64,000 nucleotides of DNA, from NCBI GenBank assembly GCA_003670925.1, contig QWQG01000087.1:1-64000 (forward strand), read 5' to 3'. Position numbers and translations under genes: made by a program. A model generated the notes under the pieces. The model had not been told where the DNA came from and made no database searches. It saw only the letters and a list, made by a program, of their open reading frames with translations. The stretch is from Planctomycetota bacterium. GTDB lineage: Bacteria; Planctomycetota; Planctomycetia; Planctomycetales; Planctomycetaceae. Below, piece after piece: positions 16,833 to 25,526 of the stretch; within the stretch, counting starts at the first letter, position 1; each line of letters begins with the position of its first letter.

Positions 16833-19447
16833 GGGCGCACGATCCAGCGTTCAACGTTCTGATAGGGAGACATTGGTTTTTCGGGAATTCCCAGCGTTGA
16901 TTTTTTCCAGACAGCAAACTCATCTACTTCCCAAAGCGGAATGATGAACGCTTCGGCCGCCAGATGACGGTGAATCGTGTACAGACGATCCTGAGCGTCC
17001 ACGAAACTGGCAGAGTAGTCAAGGTTGACCAGTTCCTGCCGCATCCAATCTGGAAACAGCTTGAGACGATTGATATCGAATGATGGATCATTTGTCAGCA
17101 GCGGCCAGAGTTCCAGTAATGGTTCTTCCATGCGAATGCGGCGATAACACAGATCCCAGTCAGCATCCTGTAGCGGTGCCCCCAGTTGATCACCTGGAAT
17201 CAGGTCGATTTCAAATAGGATCTTCTTCCAGTACTCCGCCATACGCGCGGCGGCCTCCATGGACGTCGGATCTGGATCAACCACCATCCGCAGACGCGGC
17301 AATTTGATATAGTCGACATTGGTGATTTTGCGGAATGCTTCACTGTCAAATTTATCTCCCGTTTCTTGGGCTGTGGCCTTTGCCGCGGTCTCCAGTTTTG
17401 TAAGTTCGGCAAGTTGCAACTGCCGCTCAGCTGCGAAGCGTAAGGCATATGCCAGCCTTAAATTGAATTCAGGTGGCTTTTCCAACGGATTCGTCGCGTA
17501 GCTTTTTAGATGCCATGGAGCACTGGTTGGCCGACCATAACGCATGGCTTGGTCGCGCAAGATGATCGATTTGAGAATCGCTTCACGATTCACAGCAAAC
17601 GATAACGCACGTCGCATTTGCGCGTTCACGATGCGTTCGGAAAGCGGATTAAAGGTAATCACATGCGTGATTGGCAAAGCATACTCTCGCACCTGAAATG
17701 CTGGTGCAGCTTTGAACGCATCAACTTCCCACGGCAAGAGATTGGGCAGATAGTCAATTTCGCCGCGAATCACAGACTTCAATAATTCGTTGCGATCCGT
17801 AAAACTCTCTTCGCGGACTTCTGCAACATGATACTTGCTGGGATCCAGTCCATCCGGTTCCGGACGTTCCCGAAGATACGATGTGCCTGTGTTGTCGGCT
17901 TCGCCCAGCTTGAACCTCGTCGACAGCAGGGTAGCACCAGTGCCATCCGCAGGTATCATTTCAGCCGACGGTTCAAGTGTCGCGGTTGCATCAGATTTTT
18001 CATTATCAACAATTCTAGGAGCCGCAATGATGGGAAATCGTAACAGCGATTCAATACTCAAGGGAACTCGCGAAAATCGAATCTTCAATTCACTGGGCGA
18101 ACGGACAGACACTTCGCGCACAAAGGACCCGAGGCGGGAATCGAACAAAGGGCTGGTCGGATCCATGCGGCGTCCCAACGCATCGGCGATTTGATTCGCA
18201 GTCAGCAAGGGCTGCGATTGCCATGTGGGTCGCGTTTCACGGAGGGTAAACACAACTTCGCGGCCTAGATCGGTCGGATCCCAGATCTCAAAGTAACTGG
18301 AACGAAAATAGGTCATTTCATCAGCGCTGGTCGGTTCGAACAGTGACACCTCGACAAGTTCACGTTGCCGTTCATCAGATTCTCGCGGTGACGGATAGAC
18401 GATCTCAGAACCTCTCGACTCATCAATCGCGACATGCAGCACTTGGTGCCGAGCTACGGTCTGCGCAAAGATCGCGCGGGAATTTCCTGAGGATGGCCAG
18501 ATCGCCTCTGCTTTCCAAGCCAGATCGGCTGCAGCCGCAAACTCGTGCTGGCTGGTTTGTTGTTTGGCATCGTTGAGCAGACTGTCGGCCATCGACCGCA
18601 TCCGACCTTGCCAGAGTGTCGCTGTTTCATGTCCCGGAAAAACTTTTTCAATCCTCGAAATCAGATAACGGGCCTTATTGAAGTCTTTATCCGCCACCGC
18701 AATCTCGATCAGCGGTGCGGCGATTTCTCCGAAGCGAGGTCGTAATTCGGGATTGTTGATGTTGCGATTTGCGAGTTCGTCCAGCAAAGCCAACGCGGCA
18801 TAAATATCACCGTCTCGGGCACGCAGTCCAGATTCCACCAGCAGCAGATTTTCAAAACGCGGCTTTGAAAGTTCCCATGCAGGGAATTCTTTTTCAACAC
18901 GCAGTAAAAGTTCATACGCCGTGCGAATGTCACCTTCCTTGAGCAATTCATCTACCCGGCGAAGCATGATTTCTTCAAATAGAATGATATGGTTGATCGT
19001 TGAAATCGGCAGATAGTATTCTGCAACTGCGTTCCCTGGCAGCTTAACGATGAGTTGCTTCAGATTCTTCAATCGCATCGTGCGTTCGGCACGTTCTTCG
19101 TCATTTTTGGGCTTGCTGACCTCGATTTTATCGTAGGTTTCTGCCATCGTTTTGAGCGTATCGGGGCGTGTTTCTAACGGGCTCACAACAAGGACGACAC
19201 GGTCTGCTTCAAGCGATGCATTCAGCACGATCCAGTCAAATGCTTTGCCGTTAGGATCATCAGCCCGCAACAATTCATCGGCTGTCGGCAACTGCATGTC
19301 TGTCAGCTTCGGCAGTTCTGACTTGGCGACTTTCTCATCACCGCAGGCTGCTGGCCCGCTCAACACCAAGCCGATGGCTAAGGCGATAGCCCCAAGCAAA
19401 CATGGTGTGCGGGTGATGAGTTTTTCGGACGTGATATTATGGCTCAT
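16829..19447 (-). CDS. TPR-like/extracellular solute-binding (SBP_bac_5) fusion protein
   Basis: 872 residues with a signal peptide (about 1-36). Residues about 60-340 are helical and TPR-like ('DIRTAYELLLRVEKEFPAWE', 'DIYAALALLDELANRN', 'DFNKARYLISRIEKVFPGHE'). From about 370 a family-5 solute-binding domain follows: 'DLGREVVFTLRE', 'TANQIADALGRRMDP', 'RGEIDYLPNLLPWEVDAF', 'RRALSFAVNREAILKSIIL' and a C-terminal 'HRHLAAEAFIIPLWEVDEFAVW'. Family-5 proteins normally deliver oligopeptides, nickel or glycosides to ABC permeases, but no permease or ATPase is encoded nearby. The protein is twice the usual length because of the helical N-terminus. Its place in an ExbB/ExbD operon suggests a role in sensing or coupling rather than ABC import; that is inference. 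Confidence 0.85.
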   Translation of the reverse strand: MSHNITSEKLITRTPCLLGAIALAIGLVLSGPAACGDEKVAKSELPKLTDMQLPTADELLRADDPNGKAFDWIVLNASLEADRVVLVVSPLETRPDTLKTMAETYDKIEVSKPKNDEERAERTMRLKNLKQLIVKLPGNAVAEYYLPISTINHIILFEEIMLRRVDELLKEGDIRTAYELLLRVEKEFPAWELSKPRFENLLLVESGLRARDGDIYAALALLDELANRNINNPELRPRFGEIAAPLIEIAVADKDFNKARYLISRIEKVFPGHETATLWQGRMRSMADSLLNDAKQQTSQHEFAAAADLAWKAEAIWPSSGNSRAIFAQTVARHQVLHVAIDESRGSEIVYPSPRESDERQRELVEVSLFEPTSADEMTYFRSSYFEIWDPTDLGREVVFTLRETRPTWQSQPLLTANQIADALGRRMDPTSPLFDSRLGSFVREVSVRSPSELKIRFSRVPLSIESLLRFPIIAAPRIVDNEKSDATATLEPSAEMIPADGTGATLLSTRFKLGEADNTGTSYLRERPEPDGLDPSKYHVAEVREESFTDRNELLKSVIRGEIDYLPNLLPWEVDAFKAAPAFQVREYALPITHVITFNPLSERIVNAQMRRALSFAVNREAILKSIILRDQAMRYGRPTSAPWHLKSYATNPLEKPPEFNLRLAYALRFAAERQLQLAELTKLETAAKATAQETGDKFDSEAFRKITNVDYIKLPRLRMVVDPDPTSMEAAARMAEYWKKILFEIDLIPGDQLGAPLQDADWDLCYRRIRMEEPLLELWPLLTNDPSFDINRLKLFPDWMRQELVNLDYSASFVDAQDRLYTIHRHLAAEAFIIPLWEVDEFAVWKKSTLGIPEKPMSPYQNVERWIVRP

Positions 19448-19501
19448 TGAATTGCCGAACAGATCGTTTCAAATGGATTGAAATTACAGGAATCCAAGGC
19501 G

Positions 19502-22500
19502 CTACATCCCAACGTTCTCGGCGATTTGATACAAACTTCCATCTTGAGCAATCACGATGATCTGACCATTTATGTTGAGCGGGCCCTGTTGAATTGCTTG
19601 GCCCAGTTGCACGACAGAGTCAGAAACAGTGCCGTCGGGGTTGAGGCGAATCAGCTTCCCGTCGGTGCGTGCAATGAGATAACTGAGATCGGAAAGCAAC
19701 AGTGGGTCACCAGCAAGGGCGTGTCCATCTAGGGGAAACGACGCTGTCTGCGGCAGGCCACCTTCGGTTTTAAACACGCGGACGTCCTTATTTGCCACTT
19801 CGACAAACACAAAGCCACCGGCCACCTTTGGCATCGCGTTGGGAATCGTCCCCAGATCTATTTCGGCTAGGCGTTCGAGCGTGGTGGCTTGCAGCATGAC
19901 AAGCTTTCCGTCAGTAGTGGCGAGAAACAAAAAGTCCCCTAAAATCGCGGGGGGCAGTTCAATCAGATATGGGACATTCGTCACGCTCAGTTCCGCAAGC
20001 TGCGGCCGCGGCGTCGCGCGGAATTCGGCGCGGACAAATTGATTGTCTGCGTTCACTGCTAGGACTTGAGTCGATGAAATTGCCGTCAGCGATTTCCAAG
20101 GCTGTTGTTGATTTTGCGTCTGAGACGCGCGATAATCTTCTGCCGTCTGTCCGCCAGCGATGGCTGAAATATGCAGCCGGCCTGGCATGGCGAATACGAC
20201 ACCACCATCCAACGCAACTGGGGGCAACTGTGGTGCGTCAGGCAGAGTCCATTTTCGCTCCAGCTGCCCGGTCGACGTGAATGTCCACATGGCTGGTTCG
20301 GGCGCCCCGCACCATGCCGCGACTCGGCCGTCTTTCAACGCCACACCACCGACCTCTGAGGTGAGTTTATCCGGCAGGCGGAAGCGACTGGTGGATTCGC
20401 GCTGAAAACCACCCTTGGCGATATCTGCCATCGACACGCGGTATGCTTCACCGTAGTCCCCAATCGCAAGCAATGAATCTCCGCCAGCAGCAGGTCCCAC
20501 AGCCACCAGTTTAGAACCAAGCACAGTACGCCAAGTTCCCTTCATCTCTTCACGATTGGTACGCGTGAAAAACACCGATGACGACTGTGGATTTTTTGTC
20601 GTCAGAAATACGGCTTCGTCCACAAACTGAATTGGCTGCAGATGAATGCCTTCCGCTGTGATGCCGGAATCAAGCAAAATCGTATTGGTGCGCGTCTGAA
20701 ACTTTCGCAAATCGCGTCCCGCGAGCCACAATTGGGCACTGGGGCCAGCAAGAAGAAACATGCGAGTCTGGATCCCCTCCTCAAGTTGATTCGCACCGAC
20801 GCGAGAAAGCGGCGGATGGCCAATTTCTTCTGCCACGCGAAACGCGGTGACGCGCTGCGGTGTGGAAGGGACAAACAAATCGTAGCCACGCAGCAGGCAC
20901 GGATCGTTGATCTGTCCCTCAATGGGATCTTCAGTCTCCACTTTGAGTCCGCCGTTGGCGTCGATATTCAACGTCTGGATCCGCGCTGTTTCAGCAGAAA
21001 CGTTATCGCACATCAGAAAGTATTTTCCCGCTGCTAGCATTGGCGTTTTTACGCTGCCGGCTTTGTGGGGAATCTGTGAGACGGCAATGCAACTGAGTGG
21101 ATTCAGGCTCAGGGTATAGACCAACGTCTCGTCACCCGGGATCACCAGTTTTGAGCCATCACTGGCGAGAGCTGGCGGTCCGATGATTGACTGCGAAAAC
21201 TTCAGGCGTGACAAGGCGTGGCCATTTGCGACGGCAATTTGCCACATTTCATGATTTTGAGTGGTAATGAAAATTTGGTCTGAAACGACAAGCGGCATGG
21301 CACTGGGCCGCCCCTCAAGTGGTTGACGCCATAACAGATGTCCGTCGTGCTGGGACAATAGTTGCAATTCGCCCGACAGCGTGCTGAAAATCAGCACGCC
21401 GGGTTCGGTTCCTTTGACTGCGATCGGAGCGAACGGTGAATCCACGCCTACTGGGTGTCGCCAGAGCGGATCACCCGTGTCGGCATCTAGGGCGAAGACA
21501 CTGTCAATGCCGATTCCAAACACTGATCGACCCTGCGACGACAAGTCGGTAGCTGCCTGAGTCCTCAAGGCCAAAGACAGGGATTTGAAGTTTGCCGCGT
21601 TGTCCACAGCCTTGAGTGCATCGAGGCCTTCACTGTGGACCACAAGTTGTTTTTCTTTTTCCAAAATCTCCTGCTGGATGGCGTTCAAATCTTTGTCGCC
21701 AGTGAGGCCGGGGTAAGCCTCAAGGAGGCGGTCTCGAACGCCGATCGCAGCGATTGTCTTGCCAGTTTCCAAGAGCTCGCGGATCTCTGTCACGCGAGAT
21801 TGGAACTCCGTCTTCTTTGCAATAGCAGCCGATGCTAGTCGTTGTAAACGCTCCAGTTCCGCTTGGCGATCTGGTTTAATGCCCGCTTCACCCGCATACC
21901 GCTTCATGATTTCCATCGCAGCAATGCTGGCATCTAGGGCCTTCTGATCCTGAGTGACCTCAGCGACAATCGACCCAGCGTAAGTCAAACGGTCTGCATA
22001 AAGTCGGATTTGATCTTTGATGTCATCAAATCCAGGTAGGTCGCGACAGACTGCTTGGAGTTGGGTGAGTTCCTCCAGTCCTTTGATCACGTCCGGATAC
22101 TCCGTCATGATGTTTTTTTCGACACGCGTACGGTGCAGGCCAATTCGTGCGGGATCGGCAGAAGCCGACTGTGAATAGCTTGCTAGGAAATTTAGAAACT
22201 GCCCGTCGGCATCGATATACCGTTGCTGATCCAGTGACGCTACGGCCTCCTTGAGTTGTCGTTCTTCGCGCGTGTGGGCTGTCATAAACCAGAAAATGCC
22301 GGCCAGCAACATTGCGGCGAGCGTCATGCCGGTCAGACCTAAGACAATGGGTGACCTGCCGATCTTCTGTTCACCTGGTCGCTCTGGCCCCCCCGTCAAT
22401 TTCTCTGTGAGTTGGGAGAATCGTCCACGGGACAACTGTCGTTTGGCTAGGGCTGCCTGCTGCGCACGCGTCGCTTCTGCAGCGGCATCCACAGCGTTTT

Positions 22501-22522
22501 TACCGAATTCTTTCTGGGCCAC
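19502..22522 (-). CDS. Membrane-anchored PQQ-type beta-propeller protein
   Basis: 1006 residues from a GTG. A cytoplasmic N-terminus of about 55 residues precedes one membrane helix ('IVLGLTGMTLAAMLLAGIFWFMTA', about 58-81). A helical, TPR-like stretch follows (about 85-290, 'EERQLKEAVASLDQQRYIDADGQFLNFLASY'). From about 320 a PQQ/BamB-like propeller begins, with recurrent strands: 'VFALDADTGDPLWRHPVGVDSPFAPIAV', 'LQLLSQHDGHLLWRQPLEGRP', 'VYTLSLNPLSCIAV' and 'LVMLQATTLERLAEIDLG'. It is probably an inner-membrane protein with a large periplasmic propeller that binds a partner. It sits 43 bases after the kinase-ExbD gene and 54 bases before the solute-binding fusion. Confidence 0.85.
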   Translation of the reverse strand: MAQKEFGKNAVDAAAEATRAQQAALAKRQLSRGRFSQLTEKLTGGPERPGEQKIGRSPIVLGLTGMTLAAMLLAGIFWFMTAHTREERQLKEAVASLDQQRYIDADGQFLNFLASYSQSASADPARIGLHRTRVEKNIMTEYPDVIKGLEELTQLQAVCRDLPGFDDIKDQIRLYADRLTYAGSIVAEVTQDQKALDASIAAMEIMKRYAGEAGIKPDRQAELERLQRLASAAIAKKTEFQSRVTEIRELLETGKTIAAIGVRDRLLEAYPGLTGDKDLNAIQQEILEKEKQLVVHSEGLDALKAVDNAANFKSLSLALRTQAATDLSSQGRSVFGIGIDSVFALDADTGDPLWRHPVGVDSPFAPIAVKGTEPGVLIFSTLSGELQLLSQHDGHLLWRQPLEGRPSAMPLVVSDQIFITTQNHEMWQIAVANGHALSRLKFSQSIIGPPALASDGSKLVIPGDETLVYTLSLNPLSCIAVSQIPHKAGSVKTPMLAAGKYFLMCDNVSAETARIQTLNIDANGGLKVETEDPIEGQINDPCLLRGYDLFVPSTPQRVTAFRVAEEIGHPPLSRVGANQLEEGIQTRMFLLAGPSAQLWLAGRDLRKFQTRTNTILLDSGITAEGIHLQPIQFVDEAVFLTTKNPQSSSVFFTRTNREEMKGTWRTVLGSKLVAVGPAAGGDSLLAIGDYGEAYRVSMADIAKGGFQRESTSRFRLPDKLTSEVGGVALKDGRVAAWCGAPEPAMWTFTSTGQLERKWTLPDAPQLPPVALDGGVVFAMPGRLHISAIAGGQTAEDYRASQTQNQQQPWKSLTAISSTQVLAVNADNQFVRAEFRATPRPQLAELSVTNVPYLIELPPAILGDFLFLATTDGKLVMLQATTLERLAEIDLGTIPNAMPKVAGGFVFVEVANKDVRVFKTEGGLPQTASFPLDGHALAGDPLLLSDLSYLIARTDGKLIRLNPDGTVSDSVVQLGQAIQQGPLNINGQIIVIAQDGSLYQIAENVGM

Positions 22523-22565
22523 TTTGGTATCCGATCAAATTTCACTGAAGCCATTTCGAGTACTG

Positions 22566-24098
22566 TCAGAGTTCCTGAATCTTGTTTTTCACCCGCAGAA
22601 AACCGGCCTGCATCGCGGCATCAATCACGGTCAATCGCATTTCGTGCGTGGAATCAGGATCCAGAATCAGATCCACATCATTCACGCTACTATTCAATGA
22701 TTTTTCAGCCGTCAGCAATTCCAGAATCTCTTTGTAAGTCTGTGCCTTCTTGTCGCCGACAAACACCGTGTTTTCTCGATCAACTTCGATGCGTACGCCG
22801 GAGTCGGGCATTTCTACCTGAACATTCATGGATACTCCGTCTGAGTTTTTAGCAGGCGGTACATCAAACGCCTTCTGCAGACTGAACGACGCTGTGATCA
22901 TGAAAAATATGAGCAACTGAAATGTCACATCCACGGCGGGTGTCAGGTCAATGTTCGCTTCTTGGCTGACGCGCTTCTTTTTAGGAATCGGCGGCAAATC
23001 ATCAACCACGCTTAAGACCGGAGTTCTGGATGTCAGCCACGACTGCGTTTCTTGTGGCGGAATGAACTCTTCGACCTCAACTATCTGCTCGGGCATCACC
23101 GTGGTCACCCCGGCCACGACGTCGGGACCAAGCTGCATTTCCTCATCGTCCACATTGGCAAAAGATCCGGCGCTGCCGAGACGACTTTGCTTGCGGCGTT
23201 CAACGTCGGCCAGTCGCTCTAGCTCCTCAAGGCGTGGCAAGCGCACGAGATCCAGCGATCGTCCCTGCTTTTGGGCCACAATCAACTTCTTGAGATCTTC
23301 TAGGACTTCATCCGCAGACTGATATCGCAGCGACCGCCGCTTGGCCATCATGCGATGTACCAGACGGCAGAGCACATCGGGCAGGGCTGGATTTTTTTCC
23401 TTGAGCGGCGGCGGAGAATTCTTGAGATGTTGCATCGCGATCGCAACTGCGGTGTTCCCCTTAAATGGGGTCTCCCCGCATAGCAATTGATACGCCGTGA
23501 CACCAAAAGAATACACATCCGATCGCGGATCAAGTTCGCGACCGCTGACTTGTTCAGGACTCATGTAAAGCGGCGTCCCCATCGTGACGCCCTTCTTTTC
23601 TGGCCCTGAATCCCCCAATTGAGCCAGTCCAAAGTCGGCAACTTTGACTTCGCCTTTTTGCGTAATTAAGATGTTTTCAGGTTTGATGTCGCGATGCACA
23701 ATGCCTGCGGCGCCAGACGCTTTCAGTGCGGCGGCAACCTGGCGCATCACATGCAGAGCCGAGGCGATTTCCGGTTTGCCGCGTCCTTTCAGGATCGTCG
23801 CTAGGTCTTTGCCTTGCACGAATTCTTGCGCGATGTAGTGCAGGTCACCTTCTTGACCAATCGTATAAACCTGCACAATGTTGGGATGATTAAGTCCAGC
23901 AGCCATCATCGCTTCTTGTTTGAAGCGGGCTACCATGTCTTGTCCCGAATGCGCCATCAGCGATGGTTTCATGACTTTTACAGCTACGTAACGCTGCAGC
24001 GTTGTCTGTTCCGCAAGGTAAACATCAGCCATGCCACCGCTGCCCAGCGGTCGCAGTAACTGAAATTCACCCAGTTTTTTTTCTGTCAGATCGGCCAT
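22566..24098 (-). CDS. Ser/Thr protein kinase fused to an ExbD/TolR domain
   Basis: 510 residues. An N-terminal Hanks-type kinase (about 12-272) has a Gly loop 'LGSGGMADV' (18-26), the invariant Lys41 in VAVK, 'HRDIKPEN' (135-142, catalytic Asp137), DFG (155-157), and activation/P+1 segment 'GTPLYMSPEQ'. A charged linker (about 275-375) leads to a full ExbD domain (about 376-510). The ExbD domain has 'IDLTPAVDVTFQLLIFFMITASF' split over 383-405, with Asp390 at the proton-path position, then a periplasmic domain. ExbD has a cytoplasmic N-terminus, so the fusion places the kinase in the cytoplasm and is topologically sound. All catalytic residues are present. SD AGGTGA lies just upstream of the ATG. 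It follows a stand-alone ExbD by 72 bases. Probably a regulated or regulating subunit of the ExbB/ExbD motor. Confidence 0.93.
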   Translation of the reverse strand: MADLTEKKLGEFQLLRPLGSGGMADVYLAEQTTLQRYVAVKVMKPSLMAHSGQDMVARFKQEAMMAAGLNHPNIVQVYTIGQEGDLHYIAQEFVQGKDLATILKGRGKPEIASALHVMRQVAAALKASGAAGIVHRDIKPENILITQKGEVKVADFGLAQLGDSGPEKKGVTMGTPLYMSPEQVSGRELDPRSDVYSFGVTAYQLLCGETPFKGNTAVAIAMQHLKNSPPPLKEKNPALPDVLCRLVHRMMAKRRSLRYQSADEVLEDLKKLIVAQKQGRSLDLVRLPRLEELERLADVERRKQSRLGSAGSFANVDDEEMQLGPDVVAGVTTVMPEQIVEVEEFIPPQETQSWLTSRTPVLSVVDDLPPIPKKKRVSQEANIDLTPAVDVTFQLLIFFMITASFSLQKAFDVPPAKNSDGVSMNVQVEMPDSGVRIEVDRENTVFVGDKKAQTYKEILELLTAEKSLNSSVNDVDLILDPDSTHEMRLTVIDAAMQAGFLRVKNKIQEL

Positions 24099-24170
24099 AA
24101 ATCACCTGTTGAATTCAGCTATTGGCTGTAGTTGGTCCGCCCTATCCAAAAATCAAGCATTGACATCGAG

Positions 24171-24626
24171 CTAATCTCGTCGATCTTGGACCCCAAAGTG
24201 ATAAGTCACGCCGGGGATCTCCGAGAGCAGCACTTCGATCTCATTCAAATCGCCATTTTTCATAGTGCGGTCGGCCAGAATCATCACATGGATCCCATCT
24301 GCTCTTGCACCAGCCTGCTCTTCGAGTGCTAGTTTGAGTTCGTCCAGATTGACTGCATCTTTATTAATTTCAATCTGAGGTGCCTCGCCGGATACGGCCG
24401 CCGGTTTTACAACCACGTTGATAACCTTGGCGACTTCGATTGAGCCACCAGACTTTGCTGGTGGCAAATCAGCAGGCGGATTGCCCTGCATCGTGGACGT
24501 CACCATAAAGAAGATCAGCAACTGAAATGTTACGTCGATCATCGGGGTAATATCGATTTCCGTGTCCGGCAGAATACGCTTCTTGCGAACATACACTTCG
24601 TCATCGTCTTCAGCCACGTCGGACAT
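24171..24626 (-). CDS. ExbD/TolR family biopolymer transport protein
   Basis: 151 residues, the normal length. A short cytoplasmic acidic N-terminus is followed by 'EIDITPMIDVTFQLLIFF' (23-40) with the essential membrane Asp31, then a periplasmic domain ending 'LLSEIPGVTYHFGV'. With ExbB/TolQ it forms a proton-driven motor in the inner membrane. The membrane segment is almost identical in wording to that of the ExbD domain in the downstream kinase fusion, consistent with a heteromeric ExbD dimer. It lies in the middle of the operon. Confidence 0.93.
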   Translation of the reverse strand: MSDVAEDDDEVYVRKKRILPDTEIDITPMIDVTFQLLIFFMVTSTMQGNPPADLPPAKSGGSIEVAKVINVVVKPAAVSGEAPQIEINKDAVNLDELKLALEEQAGARADGIHVMILADRTMKNGDLNEIEVLLSEIPGVTYHFGVQDRRD

Positions 24627-24722
24627 ACGAAAATTCCGATTGTAAAATCTGGTTAGCGAACATTAAAACACGTTGCTGAGATCTGGTTTGACAATGCCCT
24701 TGCACTCACGCACAACCGCAGT

Positions 24723-25445
24723 TTACGGCGTCCCGCCGACGCGTTGTTGCGCCGCTGCAAGTTCTTCCAGCAACGGTCCTAGTCCTTCATCTACAGATTC
24801 TTGCAGGCCATTGATTTTGTTCTGGGCAGCAGAGTTCAGCACAATTAGCGGAATTGAAATGGCCATTCCGGCAGCCGTTGTCCATAAGGCGAAACTGATG
24901 TCTGCCGCCAGTTCTTTCGGTTCAACACCCGAATTTGATGCACCGGCAATTTTGGAAAACGCATTGATCATCCCCAGCACGGTGCCCAGCAATCCGAGTT
25001 GTGGGGCGGTCTTGATGCTGGTGGAAACCCAATTGTTGAGCCGATCTAGGCCCGTCATAATGTCGCGTTCAAATCGTTCCATCAGCATCTGACGGATTTT
25101 TCCGATTGGACGGTCACGCTGCTGCACAGCGAGCGTCGCCAACTGTGGCATCGCGCGATTCCAGAGGGCAGGTGTATCGCACAAAGCCAACGCGGCGTCG
25201 AAGTCATTCCGCTCAAAGCATTCGCCAATTTCGTTCAGAAACGCTTGCTCAGCTGCGATACCCGGGAATGATTTTTGCTTAACTCTGCGGAACAACATGT
25301 AGCCGCAAAATGCTCCTAACATGGCGCATGCCGCAATCCCGATCCAGATGGAGTTTTCCACCACCTTCATCATGAACGAAGCTTCAATTTTTTTATCTTG
25401 AGCCAGCGTGAATACAAAGCTAGCACCGTTCTGCAACCAGTTCAT
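24723..25445 (-). CDS. MotA/TolQ/ExbB proton-channel family protein
   Basis: 240 residues from the ATG at 25445; the frame is open further upstream, but that part lacks membrane or family features. There are three membrane segments: about 31-53, and a pair at about 150-175 ('APQLGLLGTVLGMINAFSKIA') and 185-210 ('DISFALWTTAAGMAISIPLIVL'). The conserved ExbB signature 'LGLLGTVLGM' is clear. A cytoplasmic loop carries 'ERFERDIMTGLDRLNNWVSTSIK'. It would form the pentameric channel around the ExbD subunits encoded next. The gap to ExbD is 96 bases. Confidence 0.92.
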   Translation of the reverse strand: MNWLQNGASFVFTLAQDKKIEASFMMKVVENSIWIGIAACAMLGAFCGYMLFRRVKQKSFPGIAAEQAFLNEIGECFERNDFDAALALCDTPALWNRAMPQLATLAVQQRDRPIGKIRQMLMERFERDIMTGLDRLNNWVSTSIKTAPQLGLLGTVLGMINAFSKIAGASNSGVEPKELAADISFALWTTAAGMAISIPLIVLNSAAQNKINGLQESVDEGLGPLLEELAAAQQRVGGTP

Positions 25446-25526
25446 AGGACATTCCGAGAAGACGAGAAAGGAGAAACGGAAAGATGTAGAGAAGGTTGAA
25501 TTCCTGACGCAAGGCGACACATCCCA

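Noticed and set aside
16829-19447. Classical lipoprotein call for the solute-binding fusion
   Set aside because: The Cys near residue 35 lies in 'GPAACGDE', which does not fit the L-[AS]-[GA]-C lipobox; a Sec signal peptide is more likely.
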